NCBI GenBank assembly: GCA_023014485.1
Contig: JAJOZX010000481.1
Coordinates: forward strand, 572,501-636,500
DNA from: Bathynomus jamesi
Lineage: Eukaryota; Arthropoda; Malacostraca; Isopoda; Cirolanidae
Length of the DNA: 64,000 bases
Direction: 5' to 3'
The notes under the pieces are model-generated. The model was not told where the DNA came from, ran no database searches, and was given only the letters and a program-made list of their open reading frames with translations. Shown here in pieces: positions 46,829 to 58,314 of the stretch. How positions within the stretch are numbered: position 1 is the first letter of the stretch; the number at the start of each line of letters is the position of its first letter. The translations under genes and the position numbers were made by a program.

Positions 46829-47215
46829 ATTGTACTTTTGCGTAATTAAATGTAGATATGAAAGTTATGTGTCAAGAATGTAGGCTGAGTTGCCGACTAA
46901 TTTTTTTTGCGAAAGAATCAGATGTTCAATTTAAATATATAATAATAATGTTTAACAGCATATTTAGAATACGGCTGTATGTTTGATTTAGTGTTAGTGT
47001 TTATTTAAATTACCGCGATTCTCTTCACATAATCACGTGTAGGCAAATATATATATATATATATATATATCGACTATGATATGAATGTTATTTTCTGAGA
47101 AACAGCGAATGTATTCATTTGCAATACAACACTTAGAATTTCTACGATAGTCGAATTTTCGCATGCGCAGGACGGACAGATTGAGAGAGAGAGAGAGAGA
47201 GAGAATTGAGTGTAT
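46495..47215. repeat. Local duplications, about 350 bp apart
   Basis: 46495-46645 (GTCAAGAATGTAGGC.GAGTTGCC, ATACGGCTGTATGTTTGATTTAGTG) recurs at 46849-47000. 47070-47205 repeats the 41515-41640 / 42110-42250 unit (CTATGATATGAATGTT ... GCATGCGCAGGACGGACAG). Confidence 0.85.
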
Positions 47216-47247
47216 TGTTATTATACGAAGTTTTAAAGCCTCTAATC

Positions 47248-48050
47248 CAGTGATGACGAACCACTGACCCACGGGTCAAGTACTGACCCACGAGGCCATT
47301 TTTAGTAACCCACGAGCTCTTATTTAAATAAAATATGACTTGAATTTTTCATATTTTCTGCCTTACAGTTTTAAAATTATTTTATTCTCCCACCGAAATA
47401 AACAGCTGATACACATTGAAGCGTTTTTAAACGTACAGTATACGTTTAAAAACATGTGTGTATATATGACAACTTACAATTCATCCAATTCCCCCATACT
47501 ATTCAATTTGAAGATCTTCAGTTATCAGCTTTTCATTGGCTTGACATTGGTAATTTAGAAATGGAATTAGCTGACTTCCAAGAAAGTGCAGTATGGAAGA
47601 CTAAATCTATTGATTTTAATCTGAAGTTACAAGAAAGGGAATTGGAGTCGTCAGTTTTGGGTGTAACCAAACAACAGCAATCAATAGAAAGAGTAGAGGA
47701 TCTTATTCTTACAGAATGGAACTCTTTACCAAATTCCTTTGCATCAATTAAAAAGCTAGTATTAGCTCTGTTAACAATGTTTGGTTCATCTTATTCATGT
47801 GAACAGCTGTTTTCCTCCATGAATTTCGTCAAATCCACCACTAGGAATCGCCTTGGCACAGATATTAGTGCTGCATGTGCGAGACTAAAGACAACTAAAT
47901 ATAAAACTTCGATCAAAACATTAGCAGCTAAAATTCAACAAGTTTCTCACTAAAAATAGTAAGTAAGTAAATTATTGTGACCCAATTTCGTTTTTTTTAA
48001 ATCAAAAGTAACAAAAATGACCCTCCAGCATAAAAGGTTCACCACCACTG
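47248..48050 (+). mobile_element. hAT (Charlie-like) non-autonomous element
   Basis: CAGTGATGACGAACCACTG and the complement CAGTGGTGGTGAACC as TIRs, with a perfect 8-bp duplication CTCTAATC (47240-47247, 48051-48058). 803 bp with a C-terminal transposase remnant. Confidence 0.92.
47540..47953 (+). pseudogene. hAT transposase C-terminus (Charlie/GTF2IRD2-like)
   Basis: The region LTEWNSLPNSFASIKKLVLALLTMFGSSYSCEQLFSSMNFVKSTTRNRL in outline is the hAT dimerisation domain (SYSCEQLFSSMNF core). The frame extends up to a stop at 47951. Residues encoded before about 47540 are doubtful. The catalytic core has been deleted from this copy. Confidence 0.78.
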
Positions 48051-48058
48051 CTCTAATC

Positions 48059-48536
48059 TTTTAACGATATGCACTGTTTTAAATTACTATTTTATTATAT
48101 GTTTAAAAGATAAATTTGTATATTAAGACGGATTTTGATTTGAATAACTCGCTGTTTGGAATAAATCCTTGTAAAGAATTAAATAAATAGCGCAATCTGG
48201 CTAAATTAAAATATATTTTTGTTTAAAAATGATATTAATGTTTTTTATATTATAGTTTAAAGTTAAATTTGTATATGAAGGTGAAAATTAAACTATTGGC
48301 GTTGCCGTTTTTTGAGACTTTGTCGGGCTACTCTGGCCCCATAAATGTATTTGTTTATGCTTAATAGCTTTGTCTATTAGTTGAGTCGTTTTCTGAGACC
48401 TTACCGGTCTATTGGTGGTGGTGCTGTGCTGATGGTTGTGGGGTTATACAAGGTAGTCTAAGGAGGGCATAATTATGTATTTTGCTATTGGGATATATCA
48501 ATTCTTCTTTACATGCATCTGTTTAAATTATATACG

Positions 48537-48578
<42 letters not shown>

Positions 48579-49579
48579 AAGATATATTTGTATATTAAAG
48601 ATAAATTTGGATTTATTAATCCAGAAACAAAATAATTCTTCTTAAATGCGGGTAAAAAAAATGAATAAGTTACCCAAAAATAGAATCTATTTTTAATATA
48701 AAGTTAAGTGAATATTGTATATAATAAGATTTTTATATATATATTTGGATTTATTAACCCAGAAACAAAATAATTCTTCTTAAATGCAGGTAAAAGACGA
48801 AACATGAATAAGTTACCCCAAAATAGAATCTAGTTTTAATATAAAGTTCAACGAATATTGATTATAATAAGATTTAATGATGTATTTGTATCTTAATACA
48901 AAAAATTTGTTTTTGCATTAAATTTGGTTTATCATATTTGAGATTTTGTTTAAAAGAGCACCTAGCCCACAACACATTGGCTTCGTGGGGTTTTCTGCTA
49001 CCAGAAACTCAATAGATTAAATTATTGGCGTTGCCGTTTTTTGAGATCTTATCGATCTACCCTGGCCCCATAAATGTATTTTAATACGTTTATGCTTAAT
49101 AACATTGTCTATTAATTGGGTCGTTTTTAGAAACCTTAGTCTATCAGGGGTTAGTAAGTAAAAGTCGTGGGTAAGTCGACTTTGGTCTATCAGGTGTTGG
49201 TAAGTAAGATATGGTTGGTAAGTAAAAGCCGTAGGTAAGTCGGCTATGTAATACTGTGTTACTGCTGTGAGGTCTTAAAGTCGAAACGATTGGTTGTAGC
49301 CCCATCTCGCCTCGTGCTGCTGATGAGTGGCCTCCTAATGTCTATACTGGAGGTCATAAAGTCTATACCTAGACGACTAGGTAGCCCTCATCTCGACCAC
49401 GTGTTGTTGATGGGATGAGCTCCTAAAAGTCTTTATTTATTCCGTGTTACGGACAAACGTATATGCATGCATATATACTTTATATAATCCCTTACACACA
49501 CCTACATATGTACATATATATACAAATTAAATAAATACTGCAATCTGGCAACTTTTTTTAGCGATTGGCTGAATATATA
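48059..49579. repeat. Non-coding region with diverged direct repeats
   Basis: No gene. Direct pairs: 48290-48420 and 49018-49145 (TTGGCGTTGCCGTTTTTTGAGA, TGGCCCCATAAATGTAT); 48605-48735 and 48745-48875 (CAGAAACAAAATAATTCTTCTTAAATGC); a (TG)n run at 48539-48577; and short TAAGTCG-type repeats near 49150-49245. Confidence 0.75.
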
Positions 49580-49581
49580 TA

Positions 49582-51054
49582 CAGGTGTCCGAGAATTATC
49601 TGTACAATTTTTGGCTGTTATTAAAAGTCAACCATGAAGTGTAGAAATTCCAGTGTTGTCCCATTTTACAGAGAAACTCATTAAGTTTTTTCTGATAACA
49701 AGTTTTGACAAGTTTTTCTTTTTCAGATATTCATACACACCCCTCATCCTTAATGAATCCACAGGAGAAAGCACAGTGTGTTGAATGGTTTATCGAAACA
49801 AAATCAGATACACAAGTTCAACGAAGGTTTAGAACTAATTACAACAGAAACCCTCCATCAAGAGTAACCATACGAGCTTGATATAAAAGGTTTAAGGAAA
49901 CTGGAAGTGTAGAGCATAAGAAAGGAGCAGGGCGGCCTCGAACGTCTTTTGAAAATGTCGAGCGCATTCGAGAGGCTTTTGTTCGCAGTCCACGAAAGTC
50001 GACAAGAATTGCATCACGAGAGTTACAGATACCTCGTTCGACAGTGCATGATGTCTTGCGTAAACGTTTGAAGTTGCATCCTTACAAGTTGCAAATCTTG
50101 CAACAGATTACGCAAGAAGATAAGGTCTCCCGTAAGGAATTTGCAATGACTGCTTGACAGAGTCGACCAGGACAATGCGTTCTTGGCAAGAATCATGTTT
50201 TCGGACGAGCCAACTTTTCATGTTTCAGGCAAGGTAAACAAACAAAATGTGCGCATATGGGAGTCACAAAGTCCACATTGCATAGAAGAGCACATCAGAG
50301 ACAGTCCTAAAGTTAATGTGTGGTGTGGCCTGTTACATGATCGCGTGATTGGACCATTTTTCTTCGGTGAATCAACAGTGACCTCCAATACCTACCTGGA
50401 CATGTTGCAACACTTTGTCTATCCGCAATTAGAAGCACTGCATCCACGCATCATTTTTCAGCAAGATGGCGCACCGCCACATTGGGCCTTGATCGTCCGT
50501 AAGTCCCTGAATGAGATATTCCCAAACAGGTGGATTGGCCGTGGAGGTGCAATTCATTGGCCGGCTAGATCTCCCGACATCACACCCTGTGATTTCTTTC
50601 TTTGGGGATTCGTCAAAGATCTTGTGTACAATATGCGGGTGACAGACATTGATGATTTAAAAGCAAGAATCACAGCTGCTATTGAGCGAATTGATATGGA
50701 TATGCTGCGGCGTACATGGCAACATTTGGAGTATCGATTGGATGTTTTGCGAATCACTGATGGTGCACATATCGAATGTTTGTAACAACGTTACTTTAAT
50801 AAAAGAAACTTTTGAAAATACAGATTCTAAATAATCTTGTTTAAGAATTTTACGTGTTATCAAGAATTTTATTAAAAGATGAAATTGTACAGATAATTTT
50901 CGGACACACTGGAATTTCTAAAAAACTTGTCAAAACTTGGTATCAGAAAAAACTTAATGAGATTCTCTGTAAAATGGGACAACACTGGAATTTCTACACT
51001 TCATGGTTGACTTTTAATAACAGCCAAACATTGTACAGATAATTCTCGGACACC

Positions 51055-51057
<3 letters not shown>
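49582..51057 (+). mobile_element. Mariner-like element with about 130-bp TIRs
   Basis: CAG(G)GTGTCCGAGAATTATCTGTACAAT at both ends; the mirror continues through GGCTGTTATTAAAAGTCAACC and TTGTCAAAACTTG. The left flank is TA, the right flank TG. Contains an almost complete transposase. Confidence 0.9.
49754..50785 (+). pseudogene. Mariner-like transposase (DD41D), two breaks
   Basis: MNPQEKAQCVEWFIETKS start, then an in-frame TGA near 49878, HTH2 (STRIASRELQIPRSTVHDVLRK) and a one-base shift near 50150. The catalytic core is open from there to 50785: first Asp in IMFSDEPTFH, second in [11 protein letters not shown], third in DITPCDFFLWG; 41 residues separate the last two. Full family length is about 340 residues. 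Probably lost activity recently, or the two breaks are sequence errors. Confidence 0.88.
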
Positions 51058-51085
<28 letters not shown>

Positions 51086-51829
51086 CAGGGTGGGCGGAAA
51101 GTAGCTCCCTATTTTGGATTGGTAAAAAAACATGTATATTATCCATTTATTTCAGAAGAAATAATATGAAAAGGTAGGCATACATGGTAGGTTTTCTCTA
51201 AAATTCAATGTGGGCTCCAACTCTTTCCACCAGCTTCTGGAGCCGCCCAGGAATGGCGTCCACTGACTTTAGCAGGAACTCCGGCGGGATGGAGGACATG
51301 ACTTCCCAAATTCGGTCTTCCAGTTCTTCCAATGTCCTCGGTTTGGTGCGGTAGACTTCTCCTTTACCCACCCACCCCAAAGATCTGATATTTATGCAAG
51401 ATGGCGCCCCTCCGCACTTCGCTCTTGTTGTCCGTGAGTGGCTGGATGCCCACTTCCCTGGGCGTTGGATGGGTCGTCGTGGTCCACATCAATGGCCAGC
51501 CAGGAGCCCCGACTTGACACCGTGCGACTTCTCTCTTTGGGGGTGGGTAAAGGAAGAAGTCTACCGCACCAAACCGAGGACATTGGAAGAACTGGAGGAC
51601 CGAATTCGGGAAGTCATGTCCTCCATCCCGCCGGAGTTCCTGCTAAAGTCAGTGGACGCCATTCCTGGGCGGCTCCAGAAGCTGGTGGAAAGAGTTGGAG
51701 CCCACATTGAATTTTAGAGAAAACCTACCATGTATGCCTACCTTTTCATATTATTTCTTCTGAAATAAATGGATAATATACGTATTTTTTTACCAATCCA
51801 AAATAGGGAGCTACTTTCCGCCCACCCTG
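51086..51829. mobile_element. Snap-back mariner-like element
   Basis: Outer CAGGGTGGGCGGAAAGTAGC and TA duplications (51084-51085, 51830-51831). The left arm 51086-51382 is the reverse complement of the right arm 51534-51829 almost throughout, leaving about 150 bp as loop. The arms include the transposase C-terminal coding region, so the same protein segment reads on both strands. Confidence 0.92.
51394..51717 (+). pseudogene. Mariner-like transposase, C-terminal third
   Basis: MQDGAPPHFALVVREWLD, WPARSPDLTPCDFSLWG and a C-terminal helix (PRTLEELEDRIREVMSS). The second and third catalytic Asp residues are kept, the first is absent. The 51380-51198 minus-strand frame is the mirrored copy of its end. 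Confidence 0.8.
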
Positions 51830-51831
51830 TA

Positions 51832-51865
51832 CTATATATATATTATATATATATATATATAGGTG

Positions 51866-51923
<58 letters not shown>

Positions 51924-52000
51924 TGTGTGTATATATATATATATATATATAGTGTGTGTATATAATATATATAGATATATATATATATATATATATATAT
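51832..52000. repeat. (TA)n with GGTGTGTGTAT islands
   Basis: TA array with three AGGTGTGTAT-like interruptions between the snap-back element and the second unclassified transposon. Confidence 0.9.
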
Positions 52001-54005
52001 TAGGGTGTCTCTTATTTTCGAATTTAAGTGTTGATTTTTTAGGTTGCCCCCCTCAACCAGTTCCATTGGTTGAAAAAACATCACATATAAAAATGTTTTT
52101 TGGAATTGAACAATTTTTAGAGGTCGCCCCCCGCTTATTAAAGTTCATAAAATATAGCTATTATTTATGCAATTAATATTTGAAATTACTAGCAGTTGTC
52201 AAGTATACTAAATATGTTTTTTAATTAATTAATCATCATATTTATGATGACATCTTTGACATCGCCCATGGAGACGCTGAGAAGCTGATCAAGAATCGTG
52301 AGGACTGGGAGTTCCTTCAACTGCAAAGACAAAAAGGTCGTCCTGGCTCAATCGGTGGTGTGGACACTGTACATCTTCACCGCACAAAAAATGCAGTCAA
52401 ACGGTTGGAAGCTGAGGCAGAGAGAAAAAGAGTCAGAATCTTTGATGGAGGCGTCTACTAGTCAAGTTGTACTGGCTTCTTCCACATCTTCCAGCAACAC
52501 TGATGAAAGTGAGAATGAGGAGGAGGAGCCCAAAGGAGCTTGTGCTTTACCAAAATCTAAGAAAATACGAGGCATGAAAAACATCATGACTATTCAGATG
52601 TCTGCTGCCCTGGATCGTACACAAATTTCCTCTAGAAAGGCAACATTTATCCTCGCAGAGGCAGCTAAAAGCTTTGGTTTGGACGCTTCAGATTACAACA
52701 TAAACCAACATTCTATCCATCGCCTTCGAAATAAGAACCGAGCTCGTCATGCTAAAGAACTTAAGGAGCATTTCCATGGAGAATGTTCTATGACAGTCCA
52801 CTGGGATGGCAAGATGATGGAGGACCTCACCTCGCACAAGCACATTGATCGTCTCCCAGTACTTGTGTCAGGACCTGGTGTTGAACAGCTGCTTGGTGTC
52901 CCCAAAATCCCAAACTCAACTGGAGAAGCACAAGCTGAAGCCGTCTTTAACTGCCTGAATGAATGGGGAATTACAGAGAGAGTAAAAGCAATTTGTTTCG
53001 ATAGAACAGCTTCAAACACGGGTCAATATAGTGGAGCCTGTGCTCTCATCGAAGCAAAATTGGGACATGATGTTTTGTACTTGCCTTGTAGACACCATGT
53101 TTTAGATTTATTGTTGGGAGCTGCATTTGAAGCAACATTGGGATCTACATCAACTGGTCCAGAGATATTGATCTTTAAGCGTTTTCGTGACAATTGGACT
53201 TCTGTTGATCAAAGCCAGTTCCAAACAGGTGAGACAGACACGATTACTAAAGAAGCAATTATCCAGTCTAAAACTGAACTAATTCAGTTTGCTAGATCCC
53301 AGGCACCTATGCTACGGGATGAATATCAAGAACTTTTGGATCTGTCCATCATCTTTCTTGGAGGTGTCCCCAATAAAGGCATCAAGTTTCGTGCACCAGG
53401 TGCCATGCATCGAGCTCGCTGGATGTCCAAAGCGCTCTATTCTATCAAGATGTGGCTTTTTCGAAACCAGTTCAAGATGACTAAGACTGAAGAACGAGGA
53501 ATTCGAGATCTTTCCCTTTTTTCTGTTCTCATCTATATGAAGGCTTGGACAACATCCTCACTCCCTATTGAAACCCCATTTAATGACTGGCTCCTTATGA
53601 GGTCATTGATTAATTATCCTAACAAAAAGATTTCTGATGCAACTAAAAAAAAGCTCTCTAACCACTTATGGTACCTGTCTGAAGAAGCAGTTGGTCTTGC
53701 TTTCTTTGATGAGCGAATTACTACAGGTAAAGAAAAGCATGGTAAAGGCATTAGAAGATGAGTCCACTGATAGACCACCCAAGCGTCCTCGGATTCCTGA
53801 ATCGACCTTCTGCTCTGGTGAAGGACTACACCAACTTGTTACAAGAAATACTAGAGAATTCTTTACTAAGCTGAATTTGCCAGAAGGATTTCTGAACAAG
53901 GCACCCAGCACTTGGACATCCAACTGTGAATATTTAAGGGCCAGAGCTATTGTTGCAGCTCTATCTGTTGTAAATGTTATAATGTTATAATGTTATAATG
54001 TTTCA

Positions 54006-55233
54006 GACCAACAAAGACCCTAGGATCCACTCATGGCTGGTCTACCTAACTGTGTTCGTAATCGTGTATTGTGTATACACATACGAGGAAAAGTGTAGGT
54101 GTGGCTGTAAAGACTGTACAGTAATGTAGAAATGTGTGTGCACCCATTATGGGTCTCCCATTTAAAGGTGTTTGTGGGGCAAGTGAAGATCATGAGTTTT
54201 TCAATACCTCACAGTACTATGGGGGGCACCGCTCGGCAGAGGAATCTCTTTAAATGGGGTGTGTAAGGACAGAGAGTATCCCCTAACCCAAGACGCTGCC
54301 TCCCTATATCCCACAACACTTGTGTTGAGCTGTGGGATCTATCCCCACAAAGCCTTAATTTTACTACCTTAAACTATACCCTTTCTATCAACATGCGCGT
54401 CCAATCGATTCTTAAACATGTTTATAGACGTGCTACTAATTACTTCTACCGGCAAACTATTCCAGCTATTTACTATTCTATGCGTAAAAAAGTTTTTCGC
54501 AACTGCTGTCTCGAACCTTCTACTTGTCAACTTACACCCGTTATTTCTAGTCCTATTATATTGAGATATTTCGAAAAAGCTATCTCTATCTACGTTATCA
54601 AACCCATTCATAATTTTGAAAACCTGGATTAGATCACCCCTTAACCTCCTAGTCTCGAGTGTAGTCAATTTTAACTCTTTAAGCCTATCCTCGTACGACT
54701 TTGACCTAAGAGACGGAATCATCTTAGTTGCTCGTCTTTGAACTCTTTCGATTTTGTCTATATCTTTGCGCATATGCGGATTCCAAATTGGACCGCGTAC
54801 TCCAAATGGGGTCTAACTAATGATTTATAAAGAGGAACTATAATATCGCGCGATTTGTACTCAAAATTTCGAGCTATAAAACCTAACACTTTGTTCGCCT
54901 TAATGACCGCCGCTGTACTTTGTTTCGCTACTTTTAAATCACCAGTGACTATAACTCCTAAATCTTTTTCCTGCTCTACGCTTGTTAAATCTTTCCCTGA
55001 CATACTATACGCAAAATTACCGTTACGCGAACCTATATGCATAATTTTGCACTTATCCACGTTAAATCTCATTTGCCATGTGACTGACCAAACAACGATT
55101 TTATTCAGATCTTCCTGAATTTTACCTCTATCTTCGTCATTAATCGCCCTACCACCCAGCTTCGTGTCATCCGCAAACTTTGAAACTGTACTGACTAGGC
55201 CGACATCTAAATCGTTAATATATATAACGAACA
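54006..55233 (-). mobile_element. CR1-like LINE, 5'-truncated copy
   Basis: 3' end at about 54006-54030 (AACAAAGACCCTAGGATCCACTC, shared with 29601). Three 8-bp GTTATAAT units (53974-53997) lie at the junction, like the terminal microsatellites of CR1. 5' truncation at about 55233 within RT. Inserted inside the unclassified transposase gene. Confidence 0.85.
54369..55233 (-). pseudogene. CR1-like RT C-terminal part
   Basis: LFVIYINDLDVGL, KFADDTKLGG (catalytic FADD), WQMRFNVDKCKIMHIGSRN, then LGFIARNFEYKSRDIIVPLYKSLVRPHLEYAVQ. A shift near 54765 precedes KIERVQRRATKMIPSLRSKSYEDR. The C-terminal NSWNSLPVEVISSTSINMFKNRLD ends at about 54369. Better preserved than the 30-kb copy. Residues upstream of 55233 belong to the other transposon. 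Confidence 0.88.
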
Positions 55234-55940
55234 GAATGTGCAGTAGCTTTAGTTCAAGAGCTGAATAAGAAATTGACAGTGGGGGAAGAGCAGCTCCAGT
55301 TCCTTCTCCAAATTGTTGCAAAACACCGCCAGAGTCACCCAGTTCCATCAAAAACTGTTCTTCTCAAAAAATAACCATCACTGAGGTCGCACCTTAAAAT
55401 ACACCATATTGTATAATCATTGTACAGTATATTAAATAAATGTTGTATAAGGAAATATGCTAATTAAAGTAATTAAAGTATGTAAATAGCACTGGCATTT
55501 TGAATTTATCTCTATATAATAAACTAATGGTTTTTTTTTGTAGCAATGCTTCATTGCTGATTGTATATAAAAAAAGAGCCAGGAAGGATTTTAGATAGGA
55601 GAAAAAGGATTGGGATAAAGAAGGATTGAGGACCAAAGGATGGATTATAACAACATCAAGGATAGGTTAGAAAGGATCAATGATAAATAAGAAGGCCTAT
55701 ACTTATAAAACGAATGAAACTAAAAAAAGAAGGAAGGAATTATGTGTATAATGAGCATAATCATATGTCAGGAGCTATTATGCCATGGTCACCATTTTTT
55801 TAGCCGGGGGCGACCCCTAAATATGAGCCAATTTGTGTCAAACTTTCAAGTTTTAGTTTTTATGCTAAATGGAACTATTTTAGGGGGCGCAGATAAAATA
55901 ATTCAACATTTCAATTTTTGACTACCCAATAAGAGACACC

Positions 55941-55990
<50 letters not shown>

Positions 55991-55993
<3 letters not shown>

Positions 55994-56782
55994 TGTTGGG
56001 CACTAAAGCGTTAATCCGATAACAGTTAATTAACGAAGTTAACTTTTTTTAACGGACTATTAACGGAAGTTAATTTCCATTTATCGTTATCGGACCAGTT
56101 AACTTCCGATAACTCGATATTTAGTCTGTTAAAGTCCGTTAACACGTTAACTGCGAGGAGTCATTCATGGAAGATCACCGCTCCGCGAATGAATTCAAAC
56201 CGCCATAACTTCAGTCTGCCAATTCCGTCCTCTGCCGCATTGGAACGGCTCTTCTCTCTCGGCAAGGACATCCTGAGGCCCAAGAGGTCAAGACTGACAG
56301 TTGGGCCTAACTTTGAGAAGTTGGTCTTTCTGAAGGGCAACCAGCACATTGTGTCATAGTCTTCAATAAATGTGCCTAAAATTTAATTTTACCTTTCAGT
56401 TCCCGCCATAATAATTCTCTGGTAAATTAAAATTTAGTTAATGGTTAGTGGTTACAAGGGTTTCAAAACATCTAATCAGTACATTTTTTATTAAAAATAA
56501 AAAAAAAAGTTATTAAGCAAAAAAGTTGCAAAACTTGATAAAAATACAGTTAAATACCTATTTATTGTTGGATTTTGCATAAATAAACATTTTCTATGGG
56601 TTTTAAAGCTTTTATCCTGGATTTTTTTAAATGTTAGTAAAGAAATAGTTATCGTTAACGGATTATCGTTAACTTCCGTTAACTTTGTAGTAAAATTATC
56701 GGATTATCGTTATCGGAGTTAAAAATTGGGGTTAACGGATTATCGTTATCGAAGTTAACTTTTTGGTTAACGGTGCCCACCA

Positions 56783-56785
<3 letters not shown>
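55991..56785 (+). mobile_element. hAT (Ac-like) non-autonomous element
   Basis: CAGTGTTGGGCAC and the complement CAGTGGTGGGCACC as TIRs, TA arrays outside. Both subterminal zones are packed with GTTAACGG / CGGATTATCGTTA motifs on both strands, probably transposase-binding arrays. A C-terminal coding remnant lies inside. Confidence 0.82.
56218..56359 (+). pseudogene. hAT transposase C-terminal remnant
   Basis: A short open stretch (LPSSAALERLFSLGKDILRP ... LVFLKGNQ) ending at TAG 56357-56359. It matches the end of the hAT dimerisation domain. It is too short to appear as a long ORF, and the opposite-strand frame is spurious. Confidence 0.7.
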
Positions 56786-56849
<64 letters not shown>

Positions 56850-56852
<3 letters not shown>

Positions 56853-58267
56853 GTCGTTCCGATAAGTGAGTGGCGATGGGAACAATTTATAAATAAAAGA
56901 TAAAGGATAATAAAATTTTATTAGAAGGAATTTTATTATTAGTAAACTTACAATTAATTCGATAATTAATTGACATAGGGATCAACCTGATCGCCATTTA
57001 CACGAACAGCAAGCTGTATGCGTCTCCATGTCCTGTCTGACATTTTTTCTAAAAGTTCTTTATCCTCATTGATGTCACTTAACACAACTTCTGCGATTTT
57101 TGTCAGATCAGATTCACTTTGATTTCACGGCCATTAATCCGCATCTTGAGGATTCCCCAGAGGATATTATCTGGGGTAGTCAAGTCCGGACTCCGCGGAG
57201 GCCAAGGTACAGGACCATACTTTCCGATCCATCTGCCAGGAAAATTTCTGTCTAGGAACTCACGCGCAGCGAAAGCGGTGTGTCCTGGAGCACCATCTTG
57301 CTGAAAAATAGGGTTGCGAATATTCGTATTTCTTAAAGCGGGTAGAAATCTGTTCTCCAACATGTCGATATAACTTCCTGAAGTAATTCGACCAGTGCAT
57401 ACAAATGGACCAATTAAACAATGCGCTGATATTGCACACCATATCATGATTCGAGGGGGATACTGTTTTACTTGATCATAATAATGAGGATTTTCTTTCG
57501 ACCATAAAAACGAAAATTTGCTTTTGTCATCGCCATAAAGGGCACATTCATCACTGAAGAACGAACGATCTCTCTCGGCTTTACTTGGAAAAGCTTCAAG
57601 AATTTGTTGACAAGCATTAACTCTGACAATTTTATCTTGTGGCGATAAAAACTGAACGGAGGTTGGGCGGAAAGCTTTAAAATGCAAGTCTTTTTTCATC
57701 AAATCATGCAGTGTTGATTTCGGAACATTTAATGCAGATGCACGCCTACGAATACTTTTGGTTGGCGATTGTCGAATTAACACTTGAACATCATCTTCCA
57801 ATCTTGCTCTTGCTTTGGGGCGACCACGGCGTTTTTTATCAATTATCATCCCAGTTGTGAATAATTTGTGTTCCCATTTTCTAATAATTTCGCCCTTTGG
57901 CGGCACATCATTAAATCTTTGTTCAAACCTTTCGCGTACTACCTTCATGCAATGCTTGGTTTTTCCAGATTCATGCCACAATGTTGCTGCTAATATCCGT
58001 GCTTCATATGTGTAGAGACTTTGATCACAAATTTTATCAACACGTGCGTCTACCTCAGCCATTGCAACGCCAATAATTAGAAATAATAAAAATAAAACAA
58101 TGAAAACCCAGAACAAACAGGAATAAACATGAATTACTGCAAAATTAAAAATTTGGATTTCATGTGAAGCTAGCTTAATTGAAAAAAGCATAGACATTTA
58201 TTAGATATCAAAGATATTAGTACACTCTGCTAACTGACATAGAATCGCCACTCACTTATCGGACGAC

Positions 58268-58270
<3 letters not shown>
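56850..58270 (-). mobile_element. Mariner-like element, almost intact
   Basis: CAGGTCGT(T)CCGATAAGTGAGTGGCGAT inverted repeats at both ends, in TA arrays. Contains one long transposase frame with a single late shift. Confidence 0.9.
56968..58062 (-). pseudogene. Mariner-like transposase (DD41D), one frameshift
   Basis: The probable start is the Met at 58062 (MAEVDARVDKICDQ); upstream in-frame residues are hydrophobic AT-rich translation. DUF4817-like N-terminus (YTYEARILAATLWHESGK, RFEQRFNDVPP), HTH2 (SIRRRASALNVPKSTLHDLMKK), first Asp in SFFSDECALY, second in IFQQDGAPGHT, third in DLTTPDNILWG with 41 residues between the last two. A one-base change near 57118 shifts the last ~50 residues (DINEDKELLEKMSDRTWRR...), which end near 56968. 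Otherwise complete. Single-base polishing error is a real alternative. Confidence 0.85.

Positions 58271-58310
<40 letters not shown>

Positions 58311-58314
<4 letters not shown>

Larger units (their letters stand above)
52239..55363 (+). pseudogene. Transposase-like protein of unclassified family, copy 2
   Basis: The N-terminal region (52242-52460) reads DIFDIAHGDAEKLIKN and QRQKGRPGSIGGVD, matching LFDIGAPDAIQEI in copy 1. A shift leads to 52298-53761: KKIRGMKNIMTIQMSAALD, SMTVHWDGKMMEDLTS, LPVLVSGPGVEQLLGVP, VKAICFDRTASNTGQYSGAC, LYLPCRHHVLDLLLGAAF and PGAMHRARWMSKALYSIKMW. A shift near 53740 leads to a part ending at 53990. The CR1 follows, and ECAVALVQELNKKLTVGEEQ resumes at 55234-55363. 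Same block order as copy 1, with a conserved Asp, CxxH and RWM. Likely a DDE-type transposase; family unknown to me. Confidence 0.7.
52001..55943 (+). mobile_element. Unclassified DNA transposon (CxxH family), copy 2
   Basis: TIRs TAGGGTGTCTCTTATT at both ends (52001-52016; complement at 55928-55943) in a TA array, so target duplication is not resolvable. A GGTTGCCCCCC / GGGGGCGACCCC pair lies just inside the ends. The transposase gene is interrupted by a CR1 insertion (about 54006-55233). Confidence 0.82.
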
